In this document: positions 19,231 to 27,177 of the stretch, in pieces
Layout of the letters: every line of letters starts with the position of its first letter
Numbering within the stretch: the first letter of the stretch is position 1
Source of the DNA: Rahnella rivi
GTDB lineage: Bacteria > Pseudomonadota > Gammaproteobacteria > Enterobacterales > Enterobacteriaceae
Reading direction: 5' to 3'
Assembly (NCBI RefSeq): GCF_019049655.1
Contig: NZ_JAFMOX010000053.1
Location: 94,898 to 158,897 of the forward strand
Length of the DNA: 64,000 nucleotides
Position numbers and translations under genes: made by a program
The notes under the pieces: model-generated
Database searches by the model: none
The model's input: only the letters and a program-made list of their open reading frames with translations
Told to the model about the DNA's origin: nothing

Positions 19231-20280
19231 TTAGCCCGCCACAAGCGTATCGAACTGGCGGATCCAGCTGTCACGGTTTTTATTGATGGCCGCCCAGTCC
19301 GGGTAGACCAGCGTTTTGATCTGATCACGCGTCAGGTACGCGGCAATCGCCGGGGTCAGTGCCACCGTCCGGTTGGTCGGGAACATGTCGGTGGGCGGTT
19401 GCATCAGCTGCTGCTGAACGCTCTGTGAAATGGCCGCGTCCATGTAGGCGTAAGCCGCATCCAGATTCGCGGCGCCTTTGGTCAGGTGGATATTGACCGG
19501 TGCCGCCGGAGAGCCGGTTTCCGGATGCACAAACTCGGCGTTCATTCCCAGACTTTTCAGGCGGGCAACGTTGTTGGTGCTGCACATGAAGACCGCGATC
19601 TCTCCCTGCTGAAATAGCGTCATCTGATGGTTGGTGCTGTCGACGATCGCCTTAAGTTGCTCGGGGTGCTTTTTGAACAGATCGAATACTGCCTGCATGT
19701 CCTGCGCACCGGAACCAAAGATTTTCGCGATCTCGGTATACGCCATGACGGCAGTGTTCGACTCAAAACCGGTCCACGACACCAGCCCTTTGTAAGCCGG
19801 ATTTTCAAACAGATCCCGGTAACCTTTGGGGCGCGGAACCAGATCGGGATTGTAAGCAATGCCGTTGACTTCAATGGTCACCGTCGGGCCGTATTCCCCC
19901 TGAAATGACGGGTCGAGCAAGGCCCAGTTTTTCAGGCGGGCAGGGTCAATCTTCTGGATCAGGTCTTTTTCAACGGCAATCGTTGTTTGCCCCGGCGACA
20001 TCAGCAACGTGTCATAAGGCGGGCGGCCAGGGCTTGCCAGCGTTTTTGCCAGCTGATCCTGTGCCATGACCGGCGCGATGGTCAGTCCGTAGCCCTCTTT
20101 TTGCAGCACCGGCGTGATTACGGTGCGGTAGGCGTCTTCCCAGTTACCGGGAAAGGTTGCTGCCACGGCGCTGCTTTTGCTGGCAGCCGCGGCGCGCAGA
20201 GAAAAGGGCATCATTGTCGATGCCGCTACTCCCGCCACAAGATAACCGAACCGGCGACGACTTATTTCAAAGTCCTTCAT
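19231..20280 (-). CDS. Tat-exported PotD-type solute-binding protein
   Basis: A 349-residue periplasmic binding protein with a twin-arginine signal: ISRRRFGYLVAGVAASTMM, cleaved near residue 33 after an Ala-rich stretch. The fold is of the spermidine/putrescine/iron class 2 (SBP_bac_8): FPGNWEDAYRTVITPVLQKE at the start and a Thr-rich hinge (YPDW.. C-terminus). Tat export implies folding in the cytoplasm before transport, known for several binding proteins of this class. It determines the operon's substrate, which remains unknown; polyamine-like or amidine ligands fit its class and the neighbouring enzyme. Confidence 0.9.
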   Translation of the reverse strand: MKDFEISRRRFGYLVAGVAASTMMPFSLRAAAASKSSAVAATFPGNWEDAYRTVITPVLQKEGYGLTIAPVMAQDQLAKTLASPGRPPYDTLLMSPGQTTIAVEKDLIQKIDPARLKNWALLDPSFQGEYGPTVTIEVNGIAYNPDLVPRPKGYRDLFENPAYKGLVSWTGFESNTAVMAYTEIAKIFGSGAQDMQAVFDLFKKHPEQLKAIVDSTNHQMTLFQQGEIAVFMCSTNNVARLKSLGMNAEFVHPETGSPAAPVNIHLTKGAANLDAAYAYMDAAISQSVQQQLMQPPTDMFPTNRTVALTPAIAAYLTRDQIKTLVYPDWAAINKNRDSWIRQFDTLVAG

Positions 20281-20305
20281 TGTCTCTACCTCTGATAGTC
20301 AGTGA

Positions 20306-21418
20306 TTAACGTGTGAATTCCGGCTCAGCCGGAAAAGCGTGGCACCGTGCGGTGTCGATCTCGGCAAAAAGCTGTGCGCCCGGTGGCGGGATCCGGGTGG
20401 ACGGGCCTCTGAGTTCCGACGCCCGCAGACGGGTGCCATCCTCAAAGGCCAGGTCATGCACCAGCGACGGCCCCAGCGGAACGGATACGGTCATCCGCAC
20501 CGGCTGGGCACTGTCGCTGGGTTGGGTCGTGAGGCGAACTTCTTCCGGGCGGAAAGTGAGGGTCACCTTCGAACCCTGAGTGAAATTCAGACGGCGCGGC
20601 AGGCGCAGCGTCTTTTCATTGGCAAGGCTTATCAGCGTGGTGTTCTCGCCGAGGCTCGATACCGTGCCGTGCAGCATATTGGTTTGCCCGATAAAGGTGT
20701 TGACGAACAGCGTCTTAGGCGTGTCATACACCGCCATCGGCGTGTCGATTTGTTCCACTTCACCTTTGTTCATCAGCACCAGACGGTTAGCCAGACTCTG
20801 CGCTTCTTCCTGATCGTGGGTAACGATCAGCGTGGTGATGCCGAGCGTTTTTTGCAGATGCAGCAATTCCACCTGCAGATCAAAACGCAGCGCGCGATCC
20901 AGCGCACCAAAAGGCTCATCCAGCAGCAGCAGTGAAGGGCGGCCGGCAATGGCGCGTGCCACCGCAACACGCTGCTGCTGCCCGCCGGAAAGTTCGCGGG
21001 GCAGGCGGTTACCAAAATCACTGAGTCTCACCAGCGCCAGCATTTCCTCCACGCGCTGTTTGCGTTCCGCCCGCGAAACTTGCTGGCAGGCCAGCGGGTA
21101 AGCGATGTTTTCGGCAACGGTGAGGTGCGGGAATAACGCATAATTCTGAAACACCATCCCGATGCCGCGCGCTCTGGCCGAGACGACGCTGAGATCCTGC
21201 CCGCCGAGTTCAATGCGACCCGCTTTCGGCTGGATTAAACCGGCGATGGCCCGCAGTACCGTCGATTTACCGCAGCCGCTCGGCCCCAGCAGCGCCACAA
21301 TCTCTCCGGCTTCAATATTGAAGGAGACATTGTCGATCGCGTTTTTCCCGCCGTAGCTGTGAGTAAGACCCTGAACTTTCAGGCGTTTGGTTTCAGCGCT
21401 GTTTTGCATATCTGACAT
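20306..21418 (-). CDS. ABC importer ATPase, PotA-type
   Basis: A 370-residue ATP-binding subunit: Walker A GPSGCGKST, Q loop (MVFQNYALFPHL), signature LSGGQQQR, Walker B LLLLDEPFGALD and switch His (VTHDQEEA), followed by a TOBE domain from about residue 290 (TFRPEEVRL). It is the first gene of the minus-strand operon; its ATG is 66 bases from a consensus sigma-54 promoter. Confidence 0.93.
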   Translation of the reverse strand: MSDMQNSAETKRLKVQGLTHSYGGKNAIDNVSFNIEAGEIVALLGPSGCGKSTVLRAIAGLIQPKAGRIELGGQDLSVVSARARGIGMVFQNYALFPHLTVAENIAYPLACQQVSRAERKQRVEEMLALVRLSDFGNRLPRELSGGQQQRVAVARAIAGRPSLLLLDEPFGALDRALRFDLQVELLHLQKTLGITTLIVTHDQEEAQSLANRLVLMNKGEVEQIDTPMAVYDTPKTLFVNTFIGQTNMLHGTVSSLGENTTLISLANEKTLRLPRRLNFTQGSKVTLTFRPEEVRLTTQPSDSAQPVRMTVSVPLGPSLVHDLAFEDGTRLRASELRGPSTRIPPPGAQLFAEIDTARCHAFPAEPEFTR

Positions 21419-21483
21419 ATTGCTTCCTGATCCTACGTCGCAGTCATGGACGGTTTTGGGTTGTGGTGCATGGAAAAGGAAAG

Positions 21484-21499
21484 AGCAAACGGCATGCCA
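21484..21499 (-). promoter_or_regulatory. Sigma-54 promoter of the ABC importer operon
   Basis: On the minus strand, TGGCATG-CCGT-TTGCT fits the -24/-12 consensus TGGCAYR-N4-TTGCW at every position. It should need RpoN and an ATP-hydrolysing activator such as NtrC. Confidence 0.88.
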
Positions 21500-21561
21500 G
21501 TATGAATTTTTAAGCAGGAAAGTTTTTTAATACATTGAATGTAAAGTGATAATTAATTTTT

Positions 21562-21611
21562 AATATCCGAATATTAATAATTACAAATATAATACGAAAT
21601 ATTCGAATATT
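21562..21611. promoter_or_regulatory. Pair of AT-rich palindromes, candidate GntR operators
   Basis: AATATCCGAATATT (21562-21575, one mismatch from palindrome) and AATATTCGAATATT (21598-21611, perfect) lie 36 bases apart, upstream of the minus-strand sigma-54 promoter. Paired similar palindromes of this size suit a dimeric regulator; the GntR-type protein encoded nearby is the obvious candidate. Confidence 0.55.
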
Positions 21612-21626
21612 AGTTTTCAGTCTGTT

Positions 21627-21665
21627 TTCGCCATTTTGGTGCGATAAACGGGTCGTGATGGTGCA
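21627..21665 (+). promoter_or_regulatory. NtrC-like enhancer, two sites 22 bases apart
   Basis: TTCGCCATTTTGGTGCG (21627-21643) matches 11 of 14 fixed positions of the NtrC pattern TGCACCA-N3-TGGTGCA; a second, weaker 17-mer (21649-21665) retains the full TGGTGCA half. Both contain TGGTGCRATAAAC as direct repeats two helical turns apart. They lie between the two sigma-54 promoters, within enhancer distance of each. Confidence 0.6.
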
Positions 21666-21827
21666 ATAAACAAACAAAACGGGAGCGCTCTGATAACAGC
21701 GTTGTTCCCGGCCAAAAAGAGGAAAAGAATGAAAAACCTTCTTTTTCAGTGGGTTAATAATTTATTGGGATTTTGCAGCATCACCGGAACCCGCTGCGTA
21801 AGTTGATCTTTAGTAGAGTGTTTGTGA

Positions 21828-21845
21828 TTCGTAAAAGTATACGAA
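21828..21845 (+). promoter_or_regulatory. Inverted repeat TTCGTA-N6-TACGAA
   Basis: Perfect 6-6-6 inverted repeat about 85 bases before the plus-strand sigma-54 promoter. It shares TACGAA/TTCG elements with the palindromes at 21562-21611 and may be another operator for the same regulator. Confidence 0.45.
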
Positions 21846-21927
21846 AGTTTATAATAATATTAATTTCACCCTAAAACCGCATTAAATCAGTGAGATGAAC
21901 TTATGGTCACGGCCTTTTTACCCGTGC

Positions 21928-21943
21928 TGGCATGACCCTTGCA
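21928..21943 (+). promoter_or_regulatory. Sigma-54 promoter of the isomerase-like gene
   Basis: TGGCATG-ACCC-TTGCA fits TGGCAYR-N4-TTGCW exactly, 40 bases before the ATG at 21983. Confidence 0.88.
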
Positions 21944-21982
21944 GCGCATGACAGGTCGTTCCACACTGTTTAGGAGTTATGA

Positions 21983-23092
21983 ATGAGACTGGGCATTGAC
22001 GGGCTGAAATTACCCGAAGTGAAAAAACGCGGACCGCTGGCGAGTCTGGATCACGTAAAAGCGCTGGGGCTGGAGGGCATCTTCTTCAGTAGCGTTTTAG
22101 ATATGAGCCCTGATCTCGACAGGGGGTTGCTGCGTGATATCCGCGCAAAAGCCGATGATCTGGGGCTGTATCTGGAAAGCGGGCTGGGGAAAATTAACCC
22201 CTATTGCAGTGCTGAATCCCCCGAGCTGCGTGCGGCAGGGGGCGGGGACATTATCGCCGGGTTGATCAGGATGATTGAAGTCAGCGCCGAAAACGGCTGC
22301 CGGGAATTGTGGGTGTCGCCGGGCAATTTTAAACCCGCCTATCGCGGGCGGCTGGCCGTGGACCGCTTTCGGACAGATGTCACCTGGGACGAACAATTGC
22401 TGGGCATCGAAAACGTGTTGCGAAAACTCGCACCGGCGGCGCGTGCCTGTGGTGTTCATATGAATATCGAAACGCATGACGAAATCACCTCTTTCGAGAT
22501 CTTACGTCTGATAGAAGCGGTGGGTGAGGACTGCGTGGGCGTGGTGCTCGATACGGCAAATATGCTGCAACGCGGTGAACATCCGCTGCTGGCTACGCAG
22601 CGACTGGCGCCTTATGTCCGTCAGACGCACATCAAAGATGCTTATGTGGGAAGAGCGCCGGGCGGTTTTGACTTCCAGCCGCGCCCGTGCGGCGAGGGCA
22701 TCGTCGATTTTGCCGCGATACTGCCGGTTCTGGCGAAGGTCAACCCGACGCTGAATCTCTCGCTGGAAATCGCCCAGTCGACAGATGACAACCGCCGTCT
22801 GGCCAATCCGCGTCAGTGTATTCAGCTCGACGATCCGCTGTGGCGCGCCGGTCATCCGGATTTGTCGCCACATGAGCTTGAGGCGTATTTATCGATGGTG
22901 GATGTGTTTGAGCGGAGGGTGAAAGCCGGTGAAATCGCAGACTGGGAAACCTATGAAACCCTGAACTATGGCTACCCGGCCTATGAACAGCAATCTTACG
23001 GTTTCAGCGAGGCAGTGCATTTCATCAAAAAATCTGCACACCACATCCGCTCCCTGTGTGCCGAAAAAGGGATCCCGTTGCAGGCGTCATAA
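21983..23092 (+). CDS. Sugar phosphate isomerase/epimerase-like TIM-barrel protein
   Basis: A 369-residue member of the xylose-isomerase-like (AP endonuclease 2) superfamily. The metal-binding set is visible: Glu in MNIETHDEI, Asp in VVLDTANML, His in RQTHIKDAYV and Glu in LSLEIAQS. Such enzymes isomerise, epimerise or dehydrate ketose-type substrates. It diverges from the ABC/M24 operon and also has its own sigma-54 promoter, so it probably processes a product of the same pathway. Start follows TAGGAGTT. No specific substrate can be named. Confidence 0.82.
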   Translation: MRLGIDGLKLPEVKKRGPLASLDHVKALGLEGIFFSSVLDMSPDLDRGLLRDIRAKADDLGLYLESGLGKINPYCSAESPELRAAGGGDIIAGLIRMIEVSAENGCRELWVSPGNFKPAYRGRLAVDRFRTDVTWDEQLLGIENVLRKLAPAARACGVHMNIETHDEITSFEILRLIEAVGEDCVGVVLDTANMLQRGEHPLLATQRLAPYVRQTHIKDAYVGRAPGGFDFQPRPCGEGIVDFAAILPVLAKVNPTLNLSLEIAQSTDDNRRLANPRQCIQLDDPLWRAGHPDLSPHELEAYLSMVDVFERRVKAGEIADWETYETLNYGYPAYEQQSYGFSEAVHFIKKSAHHIRSLCAEKGIPLQAS

Positions 23093-23234
23093 AGCGGTTT
23101 GTGGCGGGCCGATCGCCACGCAATGCCACTGCTGCCGGTTGCACGTGGCTATTGTGTATTGGCGAATCAATATTATTATCGAGATAATTACAACATCATC
23201 AGTTACTGCGAATTTATCCCAGAAGAGGTCAGAT

Positions 23235-23993
23235 GTGGAAAAGACAACCCGCAAACCGCGCGTACCGGTTCGCAAAGCCGCAACATCGGCCAAAAAACCG
23301 GTGACCCAGTCGGACAGCAATGACGATGTGTCCGAACGTATTCGCGCCACCCTGGCGGCGGCGATCGGCGAGGGCGCGCTGACCCCCGGCACCAAAATAC
23401 TCGAAGAAGCGATTGCCGATCATTTTGGCGTCAGCCGCACCGTGGTGCGCGGCGCGCTGGGGGTGCTGGAAAGCGATCATCTTCTGGAGCGCAAAAGGAA
23501 CCGGGGCACGTTCGTGGCCGAACCGGGCATTGAAGAAGCCAAAAATCTGTTTGAGGCGCGCCGCAGAATTGAAGCGCTGTTGCTGGAATTCGTGATTGAG
23601 CGCGCGACGCCTGAACAGCTCAGCGCGCTGGAGAAACTGGCAGACGAAGAAGAGCACACCCATTCTCACGGCGACGAAAAATCCAAAACCGTGCTCTCCG
23701 GCAAGTTTCACATTGTGCTGGCAGAGCTGGCGGGAAATCCTGTGCTGACGGAAATGCTGGCTAAAATCGTGGCGCGGCTTTCGCTGGTGATGTCGCTGTA
23801 TGAAGAAAAAAGAAAAGACGACTGCGGGGCGGATCATCACCGCATGATTGTGGCGGCGCTGAAAGAAAAAGATCTGAACAAAGCCCGGCAGCTGATGGAT
23901 CACCATCTTGCCGATATCGAAGGGCGCGTGCGCCTCACCGAGGGGCATGGCGACAGACACTCCTTCCTGTCAGTGCTGGAAAATTTCTCCTGA
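23235..23993 (+). CDS. GntR-family (FCD) transcriptional regulator
   Basis: A 252-residue regulator starting at GTG (GTGGAAAAG) after AGAAGAGGTCA; longer in-frame reading upstream is non-coding in character. A basic Lys/Arg/Pro-rich tail (residues 1-25) precedes the winged helix (ERIRATLAAAIGEGALTPGT to GTFVAEPGIEEA) and an all-helical FCD ligand domain with His residues (SGKFHIVLAELAGNPVLTEM, ADHHRMIVAALKE, MDHHLADIE) that usually bind a metal. It most likely controls the divergent locus through the palindromes at 21.56-21.85 kb, with a pathway intermediate as ligand. Confidence 0.87.
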   Translation: MEKTTRKPRVPVRKAATSAKKPVTQSDSNDDVSERIRATLAAAIGEGALTPGTKILEEAIADHFGVSRTVVRGALGVLESDHLLERKRNRGTFVAEPGIEEAKNLFEARRRIEALLLEFVIERATPEQLSALEKLADEEEHTHSHGDEKSKTVLSGKFHIVLAELAGNPVLTEMLAKIVARLSLVMSLYEEKRKDDCGADHHRMIVAALKEKDLNKARQLMDHHLADIEGRVRLTEGHGDRHSFLSVLENFS

Positions 23994-24032
23994 GCCTGAT
24001 TGCTTTGCCTCTCCCCCCGGTTGCACGCAAAA

Positions 24033-24065
24033 AAAAATCCGGAAACCTGAAGTCTCCGGATTTTT
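24033..24065 (+). terminator. Intrinsic terminator after the GntR gene
   Basis: AAAATCCGGA and TCCGGATTTTT pair around an 11-base loop; A and T tracts on both sides make it bidirectional. Confidence 0.82.
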
Positions 24066-24067
24066 AT

Positions 24068-24089
24068 CAGGGCCGGTTTCCCGGCCCTG
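24068..24089. repeat. GC-rich hairpin
   Basis: CAGGGCCGG and CCGGCCCTG pair perfectly around a four-base loop. It follows the GntR terminator directly and precedes the convergent DUF883-like gene, so it may terminate or stabilise that transcript. Confidence 0.55.
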
Positions 24090-24124
24090 AGGCGTAAGTT
24101 TTACGACTTACGGCTTATAACTTA

Positions 24125-24409
24125 TTACTTACGGCCAAGCAGTAAACCCAGCACAACACCAATGGCACCTGCGGCGATAAGACCAGACAGCGGGTTATCT
24201 TTCACCTTGTCAGCCACGCCGGAGAGGGCCTCACTTGCCTGTCCGGACAACTTACGGGCAGCGCCTTCAATCTGATGCTTTGGCGAGTCAACAAAGTTGC
24301 CGAATTGCTTCTGCGCTTCACCGGCAAATTCATTGGCTTTGTTTTCAACTTTATCAGCCAGACGGTTTGCGTCTTTGTTCAGGTCTTTATCGTAATCTTG
24401 TGATGACAT
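24125..24409 (-). CDS. DUF883/CsbD-like stress-associated membrane protein
   Basis: A 94-residue protein: an acidic-basic amphipathic helical region (residues 1-65, MSSQDYDKDLNKDANRLADK and repeats) and a C-terminal transmembrane helix ending in GLLLGRK. This layout matches the ElaB/YqjD group, whose members anchor ribosomes to the membrane in stationary phase in E. coli, and also resembles CsbD-type stress proteins. The ATG follows AAAGGAGAATACG. It is probably growth-phase regulated; the neighbouring IraP-like gene would fit a sigma-S theme. Confidence 0.8.
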   Translation of the reverse strand: MSSQDYDKDLNKDANRLADKVENKANEFAGEAQKQFGNFVDSPKHQIEGAARKLSGQASEALSGVADKVKDNPLSGLIAAGAIGVVLGLLLGRK

Positions 24410-24552
24410 CGTATTCTCCTTTGTTTGCAGACTTAAAGCGTAGTAGGGAATCTCTGTCCTTGCACTCACCGGGGCACATTCCGAGAATTTTCTGAACGCA
24501 GCCCGGATGCCAAACGTGTGAGCAAAACAGGGGCTGCGTGTGCAATCAAATG

Positions 24553-24900
24553 TTATGATTCAGTAACAGCATCCGGGCTGGTGCCGTTCAGCGTGTTCAG
24601 TGCTTCAGCATTCAGTTCCGGGTCGGCCTGATCAATTAAGCGTGTGGTCGAAATAATTGCCTGAAATTGCTCGAATAAAAGTGAAGCGTCGGATTTAATT
24701 GCGTCATCGTCCGAGTCGAGCACGGAATTAATGGCTTTATTTACGCTCTCAATAATTTCCTGCGGACCGCCATTTTTACCCACCGTTAAAAACAGTGCGC
24801 TTAAAAGAAGTGACTGCGCTTCTACCTGTGCAGTCAGTTGTTTAGCGTCTGCTTCCATCCGGGAGATTTTGGCGATCATGCTTAATATAATGTTTTTCAT
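24553..24900 (-). CDS. iraP: IraP-like anti-adapter (sigma-S stabiliser)
   Basis: A 115-residue helical protein. The N-terminus MKNIILSMIAKISRMEADAK then QLTAQVEAQSLLLSALF parallels E. coli IraP (MKNLIAELLFKLAQKEEE, then AQVEALEIIVTAM), and the rest has an acidic helix as in that family; it is about 30 residues longer than the 86-residue E. coli protein. IraP binds the adapter RssB and blocks its delivery of RpoS to ClpXP. Ribosome site TAGGAG. Homology is judged by eye on the first 40 residues only. Confidence 0.6.
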   Translation of the reverse strand: MKNIILSMIAKISRMEADAKQLTAQVEAQSLLLSALFLTVGKNGGPQEIIESVNKAINSVLDSDDDAIKSDASLLFEQFQAIISTTRLIDQADPELNAEALNTLNGTSPDAVTES

Positions 24901-25271
24901 TTTGTTATGGCTCCTACAGAGAGAGAAGTGTTACCCGCTCGTTATTTCTTCGCCTGGTTCAACGACTGTCTGTAATATTCAGATAATCAATAAGTTAATC
25001 ATTTTTTGAAGAGTCTGTTTGGCGGGGCAGGAAAATCTTATTCCCGACACATCAGATTTCTCACAGCAGGCTAGCACATACTAAAACAGATAATCCACGA
25101 CATGCATAAGGACAAGCGCTGCAGAAGCGCGAAATGTGAGTATTTCGGCATTTTCCTTGTTATTTTACTTGTATTCATTAACCTTGCATTGCCGCGTGTC
25201 AAAAGCGGAAAGATTGGCTTTTCTTAACAGTTTCCCCGCTGAATTAAATAAAATTAACGGCTTTTATCCCT

Positions 25272-25291
25272 CTGGATCCACGTGGATCCAG
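25272..25291. promoter_or_regulatory. Perfect 20-base palindrome upstream of EAL gene
   Basis: CTGGATCCACGTGGATCCAG reads the same on both strands. It lies 73 bases before the preferred ATG of the phosphodiesterase gene, in a leader I consider untranslated. Likely an operator for a dimeric regulator. Confidence 0.6.
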
Positions 25292-25363
25292 TACTGGTCG
25301 AGTGTGTTCGCCAAAGGGTATAAGAATATTATTAGAAAAATTTCTGATTTTAAGAGTGTAACC

Positions 25364-27121
25364 ATGCTGACCAATTTAAGTAACAATGAAGCAAAAAGGC
25401 ATGCGGCGATCGATGCTCTTAAGGCAGATGACAGAGGCCGTGACGAGACGCTGCAAAAATACACCTTTCTTGCCTGTCGCTTGCTCAATGTGCCGATGTG
25501 TTTTGTGTCCGTTTTAGATGATGAAAAACAATTTGTTAAATCAGCCCAGAACGTTCCTTTTACTGAAACCAGCCTGAGCGATGCGTTTTGCGCACACACC
25601 ATTCGCAGCGAACAAACCCTCATCTGCAACGATACGCTGCAGGATGAAACCTTTATGCATTACCGCCTGGTTCACGAAGCCCCCTATATCCGCTTCTACG
25701 GCGGATGTCCGCTGCGCACGCGTGAAGGGGTGATCGTCGGCACGCTGTGCGTACTGGACAGCGAGGCGCGCGAGTTTACCCATGAGCAAATCGAAACGTT
25801 TGAGAAAATTGCCGAGCTGATGTCCGTGTTTCTGGAAACCTGGCATGCGGTCGGTTACGTCGATATTGTAACGTTGCTGCCTAACCGCCAGCGTTTGCTG
25901 CGGGATATGTCCTACCTCAACGGTGCGGACAGCACGCTGGTCATTATCGACTGTCTGGATATTGCCTTTGCCTATGAAGTTGCACGTTCCATGGGGATGG
26001 GCGCGGTGGAAAGCCTGCTGCAGGATATGGCGCTGCAACTGAAAGCCCGCCTGAAACTTGACGGGTTGTTATACGCAGTCGCCGTCGGGCGTTACGCCTT
26101 CTTCCTTAAAGACAGCGATACCCCTTGCCTGCAAACGATCAGTGAAAAGCTCACCGGCACGCAGGCCAGCCTGAATAATCAGATCCCGCTTAATCTGGAC
26201 ATTCATATCGGTGATTCCGGTGAATTCTCCCCGCAGCTCAATCCGGCGGAAATTCTGCGCAGGGCGGTCAGTGCTCTGCATGAGGCGATCAGTCAGAAGA
26301 AAAGGTTCATGACGTATGACGCCGACATCGATGACAAAAAACGCAATGATTTCCAGCTGCTGGCCGAGCTGAGAAAAGCGCTGCACGAGCGCAGCGGTTT
26401 ATACCTGGTTTATCAGCCGAAAATCTCCCTCAACACCGGCGAAGTCACCGGCGCGGAAGCGCTTATCCGCTGGAAACACCCGTTGCTCGGCGAGATCATG
26501 CCGGGGCAGTTTATTCCGCTGGTGCAAAAAACCAGCCTGATGAGTGAGCTGACCGACTGGGTTATCGAGCACGCTATCCGGCAGCTCAGCCTGTGGGTCG
26601 ACAAAAACCTGCGGGTGCCGGTGTCCATCAATCTGGCGGCCAGCGATTTCTCCCGCCCTGGTTTTGCCGATGCGCTGGAAGAGAAGATGCTCAGCCACAC
26701 GCTGCCGCCGGCATTACTGAGCGTGGAATGTCTGGAAACCGAGAAAATGCTCGAAAGCCCGGATGCGCTTTCCGGGCTCGAAATGCTCAAACTGCGCGGA
26801 TTTAAGATTTCACTCGACGATTTCGGTTCGGGGTACAGCAACATCAACGTGCTGCGCAAAATTCCCATGGATACCATCAAACTCGACCGCTCCATCGTCG
26901 GCACCATTTCTACCGATCACGCCAGTCTGGTGATCGTCAGAAACGTTATCCGTTTACTCAAACAGCTGGATTATGAAGTGCTGGCGGAAGGGGTGGAAAA
27001 CGAGGAGACGGTGGATATTTTACGCGGGCTGGGGTGTGACGAAGTGCAGGGTTACTACTACTCGATGCCGCTCAACCCCGATCTGTTCGAACGCTGGTGT
27101 GAAGAGCGGGCGGCGGGATAA
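25364..27121 (+). CDS. GAF-(degenerate GGDEF)-EAL cyclic-di-GMP phosphodiesterase
   Basis: A 585-residue cytoplasmic protein. Residues 1-150 form a GAF domain (LLNVPMCFVSVLDDEKQFVK, DAFCAHTIRSEQTLICNDT). Residues 165-320 resemble GGDEF, but the signature is replaced by VGRYA, so no cyclase activity is expected. The EAL domain is intact: GAEALIRW, DDFGSGYSN, KLDRSIVG and LAEGVENEE carry the metal and catalytic residues. I chose the ATG at 25364 over upstream in-frame GTG because the extra 76 codons are hydrophobic and unlike any domain and contain a palindrome. It should degrade c-di-GMP in response to a small ligand or redox signal sensed by GAF. Confidence 0.87.
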   Translation: MLTNLSNNEAKRHAAIDALKADDRGRDETLQKYTFLACRLLNVPMCFVSVLDDEKQFVKSAQNVPFTETSLSDAFCAHTIRSEQTLICNDTLQDETFMHYRLVHEAPYIRFYGGCPLRTREGVIVGTLCVLDSEAREFTHEQIETFEKIAELMSVFLETWHAVGYVDIVTLLPNRQRLLRDMSYLNGADSTLVIIDCLDIAFAYEVARSMGMGAVESLLQDMALQLKARLKLDGLLYAVAVGRYAFFLKDSDTPCLQTISEKLTGTQASLNNQIPLNLDIHIGDSGEFSPQLNPAEILRRAVSALHEAISQKKRFMTYDADIDDKKRNDFQLLAELRKALHERSGLYLVYQPKISLNTGEVTGAEALIRWKHPLLGEIMPGQFIPLVQKTSLMSELTDWVIEHAIRQLSLWVDKNLRVPVSINLAASDFSRPGFADALEEKMLSHTLPPALLSVECLETEKMLESPDALSGLEMLKLRGFKISLDDFGSGYSNINVLRKIPMDTIKLDRSIVGTISTDHASLVIVRNVIRLLKQLDYEVLAEGVENEETVDILRGLGCDEVQGYYYSMPLNPDLFERWCEERAAG

Positions 27122-27130
27122 GCAAAAAAA

Positions 27131-27154
27131 ATGAGCGGCACGCAGGCCGCTCAT
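27131..27154 (-). terminator. Intrinsic terminator between convergent genes
   Basis: ATGAGCGGC and GCCGCTCAT pair around six bases, with eight A on the plus-strand left side, giving a U tract for the minus-strand permease transcript. Confidence 0.75.
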
Positions 27155-27177
27155 GTTCAGATTAGTGCCGGGAACCG

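Noticed and set aside
25136..25363. N-terminal 76-codon extension of the EAL protein
   Set aside because: GTG start, no family match, contains a perfect palindrome; treated as leader DNA.
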